Source: Magnolia sinica
Taxonomy: Eukaryota > Streptophyta > Magnoliopsida > Magnoliales > Magnoliaceae
Length of the DNA: 64,000 bases
Direction of reading: 5' to 3'
Assembly: GCF_029962835.1 (NCBI RefSeq)
Contig: NC_080582.1
Location: forward strand, 24,250,032 to 24,314,031
Positions 47,529-60,839 of this stretch are shown here, in pieces (position 1 is the first letter of the stretch; each line of letters opens with the position of its first letter). Below the pieces are notes generated by a model. It was given only the letters and a program-made list of their open reading frames with translations, ran no database searches and was not told the DNA's origin. A program made the translations under genes and the position numbers.

Positions 47529-47798
47529 GTGAATCTATCTGAGAAGAGTGACATAGAGGCGTTAATCTTGTCTCTTGATGAGAGGAATGAATCTTGGGTC
47601 ATAGACTCGGATGCTTCATTTCATACCACTTCATGTAAGGAAGTTCTGCGTAATTATATATCAGGTGACTTCGGGAGAGTCTCCTTAGGTGATGATGAGC
47701 TGTGCAGTATTGTTGGAAAGGGAGACGTTCATGTCAATCAGAAAGACATAACGGCTTTGAAATTGAAGAATGTCAGAGACATACCGAGTTTAAAATGA
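47529..47798 (+). pseudogene. Copia aspartic protease (D-S-G changed to D-S-D)
   Basis: A 90-codon frame ending at a stop. WVIDSDASFHTT (residues ~23-34) is the retropepsin active site, with the Gly of D-S-G replaced by Asp (codons 47604-47612). The flanking pattern (GDDELCSIVGKGDV) is that of the Copia protease fold. In the living element it would be part of Gag-Pol, not a separate protein. Confidence 0.85.
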
Positions 47799-48141
47799 AA
47801 CTTGATCTCAATGGAATAGTTGGCCGATACCAGCTATGTGACGACATTCACCAGTGATTCCTGAAAGATCACAAAAGGTGCCTTGGTGATATCTTGAGGC
47901 AAGAAGGAAGGTACTTTGTACGGGACTTTAGGATCGTATAGTTCACTCGCAGTCGCATCAACTGGAGTGAATAGGCAGTTATGGCATCCGAGGTTAGGAC
48001 ATATGAGTGAGAAAGGGATGAAAGTGTTATTGTCAAAAGAGAAGCTACCAAAGCTGAAGTCTATTGACTAGGAATTCTGCGAGGATTGCATGTATGACAA
48101 GTAGAAGAAGGTAAGTTTCAAGAAGATAAGACGCTCCAAAG
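47799..48141 (+). pseudogene. Copia GAG-pre-integrase domain (broken)
   Basis: The plus strand reads NRQLWHPRLGHMSEKGMKVL and, after stops, EFCEDCMYDK. These supply His-His-Cys-Cys of the integrase zinc module. At least three stops occur (after SIDx, in the DxKKV segment, and near 47863). Confidence 0.75.
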
Positions 48142-48776
48142 ATGCATCTATTGGAGCTTGTACACACTGATGTGTGGGGACCGGCACAGGTATTATCTCT
48201 TGGTAGCTCACGTTATTTTATTTCTTTCATTGATGATGCTAGTAGAAAACTATGGGTGTATTTCTTAAAGCATAAATCTAATATATTTAATGTATTTAAG
48301 AAGTGGAAAGTAATGGTAGAAAATAAGACAGGTAAAATAGTAAAATGTCTCAGATCTGATAATGAGGGAGAGTTCTGTGATAAGAAATTTGATGAGTATT
48401 GTGCAACAAATGGAATCAATCATTAGAAAATGATTCTAGGGTACCACCACAGAATGGTGTGGCTAAGCGCATTAACAGGACCATCCTTGAGCGCGACAGG
48501 AGCATGAGGTTACATGCAGGATTGCCCAAGACCTTTTGGGCAGATGCTGTAAATACTGTCGCATATCTCATCAATAGAAGTCCCTCAGCACCATTAGATG
48601 GTGGGCTACCACAAGAAACATGGACTGGAAAAGAAGTGAACCTTGTACATCTTACAGTATTCGGTTACACTTCATATGTTCACATTGATGCAGATCACAT
48701 AAATAAGCTGGATGCGAAGTCCAGGAAGTGCATGTTTATAGGCTACAAGCAGCATGATTTTTGTTACAGGTTTTAA
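48142..48776 (+). pseudogene. Copia integrase core (frameshift; catalytic Glu to Lys)
   Basis: 48142-48426 carries the first two catalytic aspartates (LVHTDVWGP and CLRSDNEGEF). 48399-48776 continues in another frame with PPQNGVAKRINRTILERDRS, where Lys (codon 48465-48467) replaces the DDE glutamate, then FWADAVNTVAYLINRSPS and RKCMFIGYKQHDF. The joint at about 48420 is a stop plus frame change. Inactive. Confidence 0.88.
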
Positions 48777-48886
48777 GATTCAAAAAATAAGAAAATCATC
48801 AGAAGCAAGGGCGTAGTCTTCAATGAAAAGTGATGCATAAAGACAGTGTGTAGGAAAATAAGGCCAAGGAGAAAGAGTTTATAGAG

Positions 48887-49740
48887 TTGGAAGAGTTACC
48901 GGACATGGGTATTATAGTGGCACAGGATGATCATGTACAGGAGCGTTATGAGGCAGAGCCACAGACACCGGTTGTGAGGAGGTCTACTCGGGAGAAGAGA
49001 CCCACGATCCGATACTCACCCTTCTTACATTATCTACTACTGACAGATAATGGTGAACCAGAGTGTTTTGAAGAAGCATTACAGTCGGATACACGGGTTA
49101 AGTGGGAGCAGGCCATGGATGATGAGATAGACTCTCTTGAGTCTAATCGTACATGGGAGCTAGTCACTCTACCCAAGGGTAAGAAAGTTCTTCATAACAA
49201 GTGGGCTTATAGGCTGAAGGAGGAGCATGATGGTTCAAAATGGTACAAGGCTAGATTAGTTGTAAAAGGTTTTTAACAAAAGGCAGGTATCGATTTCACT
49301 GAAATATTTTCACCTGTGGTGAAAATGTCTATGATTCGCATGGTCTTGAGTATAGTGGCTATAGAGGAGATGATAAGACAACCTTTCTTCAAGAGGACAT
49401 TGAAGAAGAAATATATATGCATCAGCCGACAGGATACGTGTCACCAGGAAAGGAGAACAAAGTGTGCAGATTGAAGAAGAGTCTATATGGCTTGAAGCAG
49501 GCCCCGATGCAGTGGTACAAGAAGTTAAACAGCTTCATGTCAAAAAACGGTTTTAGGAGATTGCATGCAGACCATTGTTGTTATTTGAAGAAGTTTGATA
49601 CATCGTACATCATGCTTCTTCTGTACGTTAATGATATGCTTGTGGCCAGTTCAAGCATGAAGGACATCTCAGATCTTAAAAGACAACTGTCTAGAAAATT
49701 TGTCATGAAAGATTTAGGAGCTGCAAAATAAATCCTAGGC
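48887..49740 (+). pseudogene. Copia reverse transcriptase (stop; YVDD to YVND)
   Basis: 48887-49276 includes the pre-RT segment and fingers (WELVTLPKGKKVLHNKWAY, KARLVVKGF), ending at an in-frame stop where Gln is usual. After a damaged stretch that still encodes AGIDFTEIFSPVVK, 49417-49731 has LKKSLYGLKQAPMQWYKKL and LLLYVNDMLVA. The catalytic Asp-Asp is Asn-Asp (AAT at 49630-49632). The usual product copies the element RNA; this one cannot. Confidence 0.88.
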
Positions 49741-49917
49741 ATGAGGATAAAGCGTGACAGAGAAAACAAGAAACTGGTTTTACCACAGACAGAATACATA
49801 GCCAAGGTACTTGATCGATTCAATATGGGAGGTGCTAAGCCGGTTAACACTCCATTAGCTAACTACTTCAAGCTATCTAAGGAGCAAGGGGCAAAGATGC
49901 AGGAGGAATAGGACCAC

Positions 49918-50511
49918 ATGGCTAAATTCCCATACGCGTCAACTATTAGAAGTCTCATGTATGCTATGGTGAGCACGAGGCCAGACATTGCTCAAGTAGT
50001 GGGAGTTGTTAGCAGGTTCATAAACAACCCCGGGAAGGAACATTGGGAAGCTGTGAAGTGGATCCTCAGATACCTGGTAGGTACTAAGGATGTAGGGCTA
50101 TGCTATGGTGGATTGAAAATCAAGCTACAAGGCTATGTGGATTCAGATTTGGTAGGAGATATCAACAGCGGAAGAAGTACTACAGGTTATGTCTTTACTC
50201 TAAGTAGTGCTGTAGTACGACGGAATCTCAGTTGGGTCTCTCAGTTACAGAAGATAGTATCTATCAATACGACAGAATCAGAATATGTTGCGGCTACAGA
50301 AGCGTACAAGGAGATGGTGTGGATGCAAAGTTTCATGAAAAAGTTTGGTAAGAAGCAAGCAAATTGCAAGCGGTATAGTGACAGTCATAGTGCAATACAC
50401 TTGGTTAAGAATTTAGCCTTTCATTCAAGGACCAAGCATATTTCATCAGATATTACTTCATACGTTCGTTACTGGAAGATGGATCGATTGCTCTGGAGAA
50501 GATTCATATGA
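49918..50511 (+). pseudogene. Copia RNase H and C-terminal Pol (open frame)
   Basis: A 197-residue frame. It begins with the connection segment (YASTIRSLMYAMVSTRPDIA, WILRYLVGT), followed by RNase H with the acidic residues in YVDSDLVGD, TTESEYVAATEA and YSDSHSAIHL. It ends with the SKH/DITSYVR-like tail. The segment 49741-49917 upstream has a stop. It is the best preserved part of this element, but has no start of its own. Confidence 0.88.
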
Positions 50512-50667
50512 GTGAGAATCCTGCGGATATGCTGACCAACGCAGTCGCATGGGAGAAGTTGAAGCTTTGTTCAGCTTTGATTGGTCTTCAGGCTTGAAGA
50601 CGGGGTGGTTGTGCACTCCAGATGTAGAAAATGAAGGTTTATGGCGATGTGTCTCCAATTAGGAGAT

Positions 50668-51236
50668 TGTTGAGATGTGAAGCCACATCTAGGGGCCGCT
50701 CAACCAGTCGAGTGCCCTGCTTGACCGGTCGAATGGCCGACTCGACCAATCGTGGACTAGCTTGACTCAAAGTCCAGCGAAGATAGGTTTTTGGTTTCGC
50801 GGTACTCGACCGGTCGAGGCCCATGCTCAACCAGTCGAGGTTGCGCAGATTCGTTTCCGGATTTGATGCGGACTGCGGATTTTTGAGTCGATTTTCGCAA
50901 GGGTGCAAGAGGGAAGTTGCCTAAACTATAAATAGGTGTCCCTAGGGCTTTTCTAGTGGATGGAAAATAATTCTAAAGTGTGGGTAAAGGGCTTTCTATG
51001 TACTTCTAAGGGAGAGGCTAGTATATTACCTTGTAATCTTCATTTTTCTTCATAGTGGAAGTTTGCATCCGTGATTTTTTTATCCTTGTTGAGGTTTTTC
51101 GACATATATCTTGTCTTATGGTTTATTTGGAATGCTTTGATTCTTTTTCTAGTTTATATTTCTTTCTGTTTATCATTTGTGGGTGAGACCAGAGATTGGA
51201 TCTCGGTTCACTGCGTTGTTGGGGTGCTGCGCAACA
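50668..51236 (+). repeat. Copia 3' LTR
   Basis: 569 bases, TGTTGAGATGTG to GTGCTGCGCAACA. Shares the palindromic CTCGACCGGTCGAG-type words with the 5' LTR and the solo LTR of copy A. Confidence 0.94.
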
Positions 51237-51241
51237 CCAAA

Positions 51242-51784
51242 GATTATCAAATTTTGCCTGATAAGATAAATAAAAAATCCGATTAGCCAAATGCAGGGTT
51301 CAGTTGGCCAAATACCAATGAAATCGAAAAGTTTCATTGCTGGAAACTTGACCGAAGACACCTTCATGCTGGCTCAAGGCCAAGTTGGGCCAACCAAACT
51401 TGCAACAGATTTTCCATTTTATTGTTGTTGCAAACTTGGCCTAGGCTGAGGTTGGGTTGATTGAACTTAATTACACAGGCTGAACATGAAGTTGGGCTGG
51501 CCGAACTTTAGAGAATTTACATAGTAAATCTTACATTTTAAGCATATAAGGCCATGTTTAAAAAACACCTAACCTAAGGTCCTTTCTAAGGTCACTCTAT
51601 CTAATGGTCGCATACACATTGATCTTTATCTTTCACTTATAATCATGCCGAGTTTTCTAGTCTTGTGATGTTGAGCCAATCTTCATGAGGTGTCGTAGAT
51701 GACTGAAATGTACTTGAGATCTAACCAACATTTTGTGAACGAAATATGACAACTACATGGGTGCTTTAAATATAAGCACTTACA
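51242..51784 (-). mobile_element. SIRE Copia LTR, segment 3 (copy B); right edge tentative
   Basis: Counterpart of 18381-18946, ending ...AGCACTTACA. Same limits on certainty as in copy A. Confidence 0.55.
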
Positions 51785-54030
51785 ATACCCTACTAAGAAG
51801 CATGTCTATTTATCTACTTAATTCATGCACCCCAATCGTCTAAATCTCTCCATTAGTGGTGATTGCCATTCCTAGGCAATTCTCATAGCACCTAGGTTAT
51901 AGATATTATTAGATGTCAAACATTATATGCCCGTCAAGTATGAATTAAAACAAATCAATGGTTAAAGATGAAAGCTAATGGTTGAATTTTTTAACAACTA
52001 ATTGAAAACCTTAGAGGTGTAAGTCATCCTTTTAAATACTTGATGGATCATCCAACATTAAGATTAATCACCAATTCATGTATTATTCATGTCCTGGAAA
52101 AGACTAAGTAGATCTCATATTAGATTGTGTGTACTTCGAGGACCTTGGTGAAGAAACTTAGCTACACCCACTTTTGATGGCTATGCAGAAGCCTCATAAG
52201 GAAAGTTAAAGCATGATCAATCAAAGCATCTCCATCCACACATCCCTCATGCCGTGGGAATTTTGATGGAGCTAGTGTAGCCAAAAACCTATTCAAGTCT
52301 AGGCAAATGCAGTCTTGATACTTATATGCAATCCATGCAAAATACAAGTCACCAAATACCTAATCTAAGGAACCATCCAAAGCACACTTACACACTCATG
52401 TAAGGTAGTGAATGAGGCAAACTGCCACTAAATTAACCCCAATAGGTGGAGACTTCTCTTACCTGAGATGACTATCTAATGATAACACTAGTATGATATA
52501 TATATATATATATATATATAGTAATGAAATCCATGGAACACAACTCTCCATTGGCTACTACCAAGCCATTGTGTCTAATCTCAAGTGCTCAGGAGCATTA
52601 GAGACAGTGCCTCTTAAACCCCCTTAAACATGTTCTAATACGAATTAACTCAAAAGTAAAATGCATCATGTTAATGAATCAATATCTAATAACAATGATT
52701 TTTCAAGGCAATATTTACACCTAATCATAGTGTTAAATTAGATAGCTATAAAGCTGACATGTGGAAACACTGTTATACGAAAGATCATGATGAGATCCTT
52801 ACAATCGAGATGAATGGCAGAAGGAAAATCATGGAGAACTAAGAAGGTCATCACCATGGGACACATGCGCACAATCAAAATGATCAAAATGAGTAGTCAT
52901 CATATGGATTCATGGCAAATTAAGAAATGCCATAGTTTACGTAATGGCCTGCAAAAGTGTGCACGATCGCATGGCTAGATGGCTGTGATTCTCTTCGTCA
53001 CACATGGTAGGATATAACTTGCTATGCACATTTGATGGCTGGATGATTATGTAAATATCTTAGGGCATGACTTTGAAGAGAAAGTATAATTGGCCATGTC
53101 TATTCCTTTAGCTAATTGATTGGAATGAAAATCATGAGAAGGGATTCCTGTGGCTATATGCTAGCACCCTCATGTATCCATATAAATAAAGCCAATAGAG
53201 AATAGTTCCAAGCCCATGCCAATCCAACACAACTCTACTCTACAATGCAACACTTCATATCCCTCATCCCTCATGGATGCCCTTAGTTAAGTTTTAGTCT
53301 AACTCCCCAACTGCTAGCCAACATAATCTTATCCCTCCACCCTACGTCAATAACACACCATTAAACTACTAGGAAGATTGCTTAGTCTTGAATGGAAGGT
53401 TGTCGGGATTTTTTCCATGTGCTAAATAATTATGTCCACTATCTCAATGTAAAGCCTAATTCTCTCAACTAAAGCAACAAATAAATAGTTGAATTACAAC
53501 CATCTTATCATGAGCTTGGCTCTCGCCAACATTTCAAACAATTTATCACTACACTGGCTTTCTCCTTATGTGCCTAGTCTCTCAACCATGTTTCGAACCG
53601 ACCATCGAAAATCCACCCTTCATCGACCATCTTGCTATGAAGCTTGATTTTTATCAAGCAACAAACAAATGACCGTCTCACCGCGAAGCTTGTCTTCACG
53701 TCAGGTAATGAACAAATGACCGTTTGGCGCCATGACTATTTCCCCATGAAGCCCGATTTCCTGCCAAGCCATGAAAAAATTGTTGTATTTTTCTTTTAAG
53801 CTAATTGTAAGTGTTATTTTTTAAAAGAAAAAGGTGGGATATTGCCACTTTTAAATTTACTAGAAAAGGATTGCAAACAAAAATACATCAGAGAATTTTG
53901 GGTGGTCCCCACAAAAAAATAAAGGGGCCCACCTATCCTATAGTTGCACAAAACTCAACTAAAAGAAAACAAGAAAAGCCATTACCACCCTCTAAGCTCA
54001 CGACCTACTCCTTTTGTGATTCACTACTCT
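51785..54030. other. Non-coding block, copy B
   Basis: Collinear with 18947-21269. Short (AT)n at about 52497-52520. The 61-codon minus frame at 52162-52347 is preserved. No recognised gene. Confidence 0.6.
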
Positions 54031-54273
54031 AATGGAGCCTAGACTTGCATTATCCAAAACCATCGAGCCTCTCACATGCCTGGGAGTTTGTCCCAACTTT
54101 GATATACACTATTGCGGTTGCCTCCGCTTCCCATCTTTGCTAGAGCATCCGCAACCAAATTAGATTTACATAAAGCATGAGAAATTAAGACAAAAATCGC
54201 TCCACTCTTCTGATAGATTGAGCCCAATCGGCACTAAATATTCCAAGGGTTGCCCCTTGTAAAGAAGAGATTT
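54031..54273 (-). pseudogene. LINE RNase H remnant, C-terminal part (copy B)
   Basis: Same SVADALAKMGS-type ending as copy A, with extra substitutions, ending at the GATTT duplication (54269-54273). Confidence 0.7.
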
Positions 54274-56348
54274 TGTAACAACTCTAAATTCTGGTGCATT
54301 AAAAAAATTAAAATAAATATTTAAAGATTTTATTTTTAAATAAAAAATAAAAATAAGTCAATAGTTGAATTGGTAGAGACATTCTTTGTTGAGAGAGAGG
54401 TTTAGGGATCGATTCTTGGAGTGGTAATAATAAAAAAAAAATTTATCAAATATCGTAAAAAAATTCAAATTCAAGATAAGGAAGGATGTGCTCATCCTAT
54501 CTTATCAAGAGAAGTTTCTTTAAAAATGGATACGGAGAGGTTTTTCCTTAATAGAAGAAAAAAAAAAGCCATGGAGAAAAAGGAAGAAGAGATTCTAAGA
54601 AAGCTCGATCTGGTAAGTTCTAATTATTAGATCTTTTTAATTTTTTATTATGTTATTAATTTCTTCTTGATCTATACAATGGATGGTGTGGATCATCCAC
54701 ACGATCATTGTATAGGTGTGTAAAGACAATTTTAATAAAGTGATGCTTTTATAATTTCAAATCTGGTTAGTAAAATTTTAAGAATAAATTAAATGGATGG
54801 AATCTGATTATGTTAAGATAGATTTGTATGGATCATATGATCCCTAAGGCCAAAATATATAAGAGCCATAATTTTTAGATCAATCTAACTATCAGATGGG
54901 CCACATTAGTCAGATCTAAAAGTGTTTAATAAAAGAATCTTAGATTTTTTTGCAAGTGTTGATATCACTTGGCGTAAAAGGTCGAGATGGACCATTGGTG
55001 TATACATGATTAGATCCATACCATTCATCCAGTGTATAAAGGCAAAATATGCCAAGACCTCAAGAATCTGGATGATCCAATCATCCGGTGGGCCACCCCG
55101 ATTAATTATTTGACATTCAATTTTAGGATCTTAAAAAGAAAATCTAAATTTTGATAATTAAATTTAATAAACATATAATTTTAATTATTTGATTATTTAA
55201 GATTTGGCCACGTAGGATATATATCAAAGGAGGGCCCCACCATATAAAATAAGTAGATGAATAATAATGTTGTTGATATAACTGATAGGATCTCTGAAAT
55301 CAAACCAATCCATTTACCTTGTGGATTCTACACTATCAGACTCAGGTGAGTAATCAACTTGTCTCAAAATTTATTAAAATTAAAATAATTCATTTGTAAT
55401 TGTTTGATTAATTGATATACTGATTTGAATATTTTGTCATGATAATTGTACGCTAAATTCATATGTAAATATTTTGATCAAAACAACTATGCCAAACATG
55501 AAAAATATGCATTTATATATCATCCATCATTCATTACATTTACATGATGCATAATCGATCCTAGAGGCCCTCCCTGGAAGAAATGTTGATCCTAGTAGAG
55601 CGTTACCAGATGCGGGCTATACCCAAGCCTACCGAAAGGTGGAAGACTACCCAACGGGTGGATGCGAGTTGACGACTTCCAACCCAAGGAGATGGACGAT
55701 CACCCCATCTGATGCATTCATACATTATTTGCATCCATATCATTGTACATCCATTTTATGTTATTTTAATTATTATAATTATGAACCATGCTGAGTTATT
55801 TCACTAAGCCTAGCCAGCTTACCCTTTTATTGATAGAAAAACCGTACAGAAGAGTCATTAACAGATGATGTGGCGCAAGAACCAGAAGGATGCACCATAC
55901 CTAAACACGATCCATGTAAAACATGACTATACTTATCTGAAGATGAAGTGGCTGCATTAGACCATTTCTGATTACTTGCTAGCATAGTTTGATTAACGTA
56001 AAATGCATATCGGTATTGATTTTGAGATTTTAAGAAATTATTTAGATTTATTTCATTGAAACAATGTTAGTATGGAATAAATATAATTGTAGTATGATGA
56101 TGTAATAAATGAATGATTTTTAAGGTTTATTTTATTTTAAGGGTTGTCAAGATTTATATATGCCTGATTGATTGGTGCTAAGTGTTATGTATGTGTGATT
56201 GAGATTATAGTGAAACTTAGACTGAATATAATTATCATCTCTGATTAAACTGATTAAGGAATTAAATTAGTACACTTTGTGTACGAGTTACGAACTGAAA
56301 CTCGGGTCTGAGGGTGCACACTCTGTACCCGGATTTCGGGGCGTGACA
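54274..56348 (+). mobile_element. Solo LTR, 2.1 kb (copy B), in LINE RNase H
   Basis: TGTAACAACTCTAAA to GGGGCGTGACA, flanked by GATTT at 54269-54273 and 56349-56353. Orthologue-like partner of 21510-23585. Confidence 0.93.
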
Positions 56349-56480
56349 GATTTCATCAGCTATGAGGCATGAATCTTTCTCAATTATAACATTTAATAAC
56401 CCTAAATCCATGCAAATTAAGAGTCATCCACCATTACCCAAGCTTCTGCCACCGAGATCAACACCGAGCTGTAAAAGCCC
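56349..56480 (-). pseudogene. LINE RNase H remnant, N-terminal part (copy B)
   Basis: Counterpart of 23586-23720; the EKDS-type segment is recognisable in the minus frame next to the GATTT duplication. Confidence 0.65.
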
Positions 56481-58180
56481 GATAAACAGTTCCCTACTTC
56501 TTTTAGTCAACACGAAATCTTGGTAATTATTGTTGAAGGAGATATCTTCCTCCCTTCATATCTATTGGCATTTCAAGCTGGCGAAGCATTCTTATAGTAA
56601 AATATTAATAAAATATTTTTAGTTTTAAGTTCGTTTTGCTTTCTATATATAGCTATCAAGTGCTTAATTGAAAGTCTTTTCATTTGGATGGAAAAAAAAA
56701 AACCTCATAAGAAGGATGAACCCTTCCATTCGCTAATCTTTGTTCTTCTACGATCGATGGCTGAATGGATGAATGAACTGCATGGACTTTGTTGTCTCTG
56801 TATATCTTGTTAAGGATGCAACAAGTTCTTTCACGACTTATTCAGCACGGAAGCAACCTTAAACGGAATCACACAACACAATAGGAAAAGAAAAATTCAA
56901 GCAACTATAGTAAACACATGAATTTTATATGAAAAAAACCTTACGAGAAAAAACTACGACACCAAATAACAAACAATCCACTGTGAACAAAAAATTATAA
57001 GAGATGGAACAACTTATAAATCCGAAACCCTAATTTCTCCCTCTCGAAACCATTTACTCACTTTTTTCTCTCTCACATTCACCCTCGGTTATCCTAATCC
57101 TGTATTAACATGTTTTATATAACCCCCATATAGAATTAGAAATAAAATAGCACACTTATGTAAAAGTTGAGTAAGTCGTCCTTTGAAATGTCAATTTCCA
57201 TGATTGAATTGAAAATGCCAAAAAGTATTCCTAGAATAAACTCGTATTTTCAACGGTTCCTATTTCAGCATCACTTAAATGCATTCAATCAACATATTTT
57301 GACACTATGGTCACAGGCGTGTGGTTGGATTTTAGTCATATTCGGCTTTTGATACTATGGTCAGAGGCGTGTGGTTGGATTTTAGTCATATTCGGGTCGT
57401 ACATGCTAATACGTCCACAACGCAAGACACATTCACAAACCCCAACAATACATATTAAAGCTAAACGCATGCGGTCATTTGTGTACAAGATCATCACAAC
57501 TAGTATTAGCTTTTTACGGTACACAATCTAGTACACATTGCTTCCCCATTCGACAAATGGCATACTCAGCACCGTTCAAAAAAATAAATGATGTCACATG
57601 TCATGCACCACCGAAGTGTGGTTTTTTCCGTAGCGGGTGATTCGCGGACATTTCTTCTAGATAAATACGAGGTTAACTCTAATCTGAACCGTTGGATCCT
57701 CATAGACGATCTATCTACATCTCTATTTCGTTGCGTTCTTATGGACTATCGGTCTACATCTCTAATCTCTACTTGGCCGGATCCTTCTGTACGGCCGATC
57801 TATTCTTCTTCTTCTTCGTTTTCTTTTGCCCTTCATGAACCACGGTGGTCCATGATAAGCATTATCAAAGATTACCCTCATACACAATGAGATCACAGTT
57901 TGGATGGTCCAGATAGGTACACATCAGTGCCACGGATTGGCAGGGTGAGTCACCATCGTTTCTTTAATGATACAGAACTAGCCATTACATAGATAAGCGA
58001 AATCCAGCCGGCTTCTGTTAGCCCAAACGTTATCACCCGATCCATTTTGCGCCGTTCCTTCGTGAGGTCAATCACCATCTACCACAAGGATAATTACTTC
58101 GAATCCACAAAATTTTCTTGGACTCTTCAAAGGGACTTTTCAAATTCATGACAAAAAAAAAAAAGAAGCAAAATAGAAAA

Positions 58181-58216
<36 letters not shown>

Positions 58217-58296
58217 AATTTCAGAAAATTTGTAAACTTACTGGTGAATGAAATAAAGGAGTTCAAAACCTTTTAAATAGGAATATTAAGATATCG
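56481..58296. other. Non-coding block with small repeats, copy B
   Basis: Collinear with 23721-25536. Includes an A-run at about 56692-56702, the LTR-like candidate at 56808-57447, the 50-base duplication at 57297-57396, a frame at 57588-57890 and an (AAT)n tract at about 58180-58209 replacing the AAATA-rich run of copy A. Confidence 0.55.
57297..57396. repeat. 50-base direct tandem duplication (copy B)
   Basis: Units 57297-57346 and 57347-57396, same as copy A. Confidence 0.95.
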
Positions 58297-58504
58297 GAGG
58301 AGTTTTGGAATCAAACTACAATTAAAATAAGTTTTTTCCTACTGTACACCACACTTTTAAGCCATGTACCTTATTAAGCCCTTCCCAGATTACTCTCCTA
58401 TTGTACTGATGCACATTTATTGGAGCAAAATACCCCGCTTTATTGGAAATGTCATTTCTGAAAGCCTCTGTTCCTTATGGCTACGGATTATAACCATAGC
58501 CATT

Positions 58505-59291
58505 GAAATTGACCGCGAAGTAAAGGAAATTCACTGCAAAATGAATGAAGTAAATGAAATTGACCGCGAAGTAAAGGAAATTCACCGCGAAGTGAATAAA
58601 ATTGACCACGAAGTGAAGAAAATTCACCGCGAAGTGAATAAATTAAATGGAATTGATCATGAAGTGAAGGAAATTCACCACGAAGTAGATGAATTTAATG
58701 GAATTCACTGGGAAGTGAAGGAATTCACTGCGAATTGAAGGAAATTGACCGCGAATTGAAGTAAATTCACTGCGAAGTGAAGGATTTGACCACGAAGTGA
58801 ATGACGTGAATGTAATTGACCGCGAAGTGAAAGAAATTCACTGTGAAGTAAATTAATTGAATGAAATTCACCGCGAAATGAGTGAAATTCACCGCGAAGT
58901 GAAGGAAATTTACCGCGAAGTGAATGAAGTGAAGGGAATTCACCGCGAAGTGAATGAAGTGAATGTAATTAACCGTGAAGTGAAGGAAATTCACTGCGAA
59001 GTGAATGGAATTAACCGTGAAGTGAATGAAATTCACCGCGAAGTGAATGAAGTAAATGAAATTGACCACGAACTGATTGAAATTGACCGCTATGTGAATG
59101 AAATTCATCGCGAAGTGAATAAAATTCACCGCAAAGTGAATGAAGTGAATGAAATTCAACGCGAACTGATTGAAATTGACCACGAAGTAAATGAAATTCA
59201 CCGCGAAGTGAATGAAATTGATCGTGAACTGATTGAAATTGACCGCAATGTGAATGAAATTCACTGCAAAGTGAATGAAATTCATTGTGAA
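58505..59291. repeat. 21-bp minisatellite array 1, copy B
   Basis: About 35 units, same family as copy A, with more 33-base units (extra GAAGTGAATGAA block). Plus frames 58364-58738 and 58857-59318 and minus frame 58767-59285 arise from the stop-free unit. Confidence 0.95.
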
Positions 59292-60839
59292 AGCTTACTA
59301 CTAATGCTACATTATTGAATGAGCTCAATAGCCATCTCTGCTCTCCTATTCTATTTGAACCTTCTTACATTTCAATTATGATAAAGCATTTGATGTTATT
59401 ACTAGTATATCTAAGTTATCAAGCACTCTCTTCATCTTTGTTTGGCCCTACTATAGATGGAGCACACCCCAAGATCAAATCCATTGGTGATCCTAGATAC
59501 TGATTGGAGGACTTTTAAGCTTTTCAAATGGTCAGAAAAAGGTTTAACCAATTGTACATTTGGATGAGCAAAAATGTCCAATTAGCAGCTACTATCATTC
59601 AACTGATGCAACTTTTGGTATATGGGACATCCATGATTAGACCCCACGGACAAACATTCTAGATCTGTAGCTAGATGTAGCACTTAGCATTGGCTCCTCT
59701 CCCTTCAATTAATCTGTAAAAAAAAAAAAAAAAGACCATCCACCAAGGCACAATGATAAACAAGGCAAGTTATGTGCGGCTTTGGCTTTTATAATTTGTT
59801 TTGGATTGGAGCAGTCTTAAATCCTAGACTTGTTTAGTAAATGGATAGGACCTAGGTTGCCAGCATAATTCTAAAATTCACTGACTCAACTTGAAACTCA
59901 ACTGAGTCAACTCAATTCAAATTTTGAGGCAAGACATTGAGAAAGATAGACTTGATCTCAACTGGGTATGAATTGGCCGAGCAACTCACTGGAGCAACTT
60001 TTTAAATAAAAAGTAAGGTGTAGCGCATTGACCTCTACTAAGGAGGTAAAGAGCTTAAGCAGCACACAATGCATTACCAATATGCCTTTTAGTGTTATTT
60101 ATAAGATACCTAGCAGTTCAAGTTTTTTTTTTTTTTTTGCTACTCAATTTATTCTTATTTAATTAATTTAATGCCATGGTCAAGTCAACTCGAATACTCC
60201 AAGCTCATCCCCATCACTTGATTGTATGCAATCTCCTTCATTCAACTTGTGCTTAAATTGTTGAAAAACAACTCTATTAAGAAGAAAATCAACCCCATAT
60301 TCTTCTCGTTTGAGTCCCATATGTTTGTTAACAGGCCCAATAGCAACTGTAGAAAATGACTTTTGTTTTTCTTGTTATTGAGTTCTCAATTCAATTGCCT
60401 TCACAATTGAAAACCATATGCAGCAAATTTGAAATATGAAAATGTGTGAATAGAATGTGAATACATAAAAGTAAAAGAAATGGCTAGAAATTGAATGAAA
60501 TACATAAATGATGATGAACCTCACAGAGTTTACTCAGTACGATAAGTGTTGTCGCCCGCTGGACAGTCCGAGCGGCACTACCGCCGGACCGGCTGTAGTA
60601 CCGCCGTGAAAGGAATGCAAATTATAAAGAGGGGCATTTTGGATTCTAGAAAAGGACTAACTCACGGCGCACGTGTAATGTGGCTCCACCGCTTAAAACC
60701 AACTATGGAAGGAATCCTCTCCAACACTATGTAAAACACCCAAGCTCTTTAGGGCCACTATGTCATAACGTGAAATCCCCTCTGTCCATCACTTGCATTA
60801 CTTGTGATAGCCATCAGTGACAAAAAGTAGCTAGATCCA
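59292..60839. other. Spacer between minisatellite arrays, copy B
   Basis: Collinear with 26713-28285. No gene. Homopolymer runs at about 59718-59732 and 60124-60138. The GC-rich hairpin near 60550-60615 has lost its left outer arm. Confidence 0.6.

Larger units (their letters stand above)
46130..51236 (+). mobile_element. Full-length Tork/Tnt1-like Ty1-Copia (copy B), inactive
   Basis: A 5.1-kb plus-strand element. LTRs at 46130-46697 and 50668-51236; primer-binding site TGGTATCAGAG at 46700-46710; purine-rich AGGAGAT just before the 3' LTR. Target duplication CCAAC on the left, CCAAA on the right (51237-51241), one change. The order Gag, protease, integrase, reverse transcriptase, RNase H is that of Copia. 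Stops, frameshifts and three catalytic substitutions disable it. Copy A has only the solo LTR at the same site. Confidence 0.95.
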
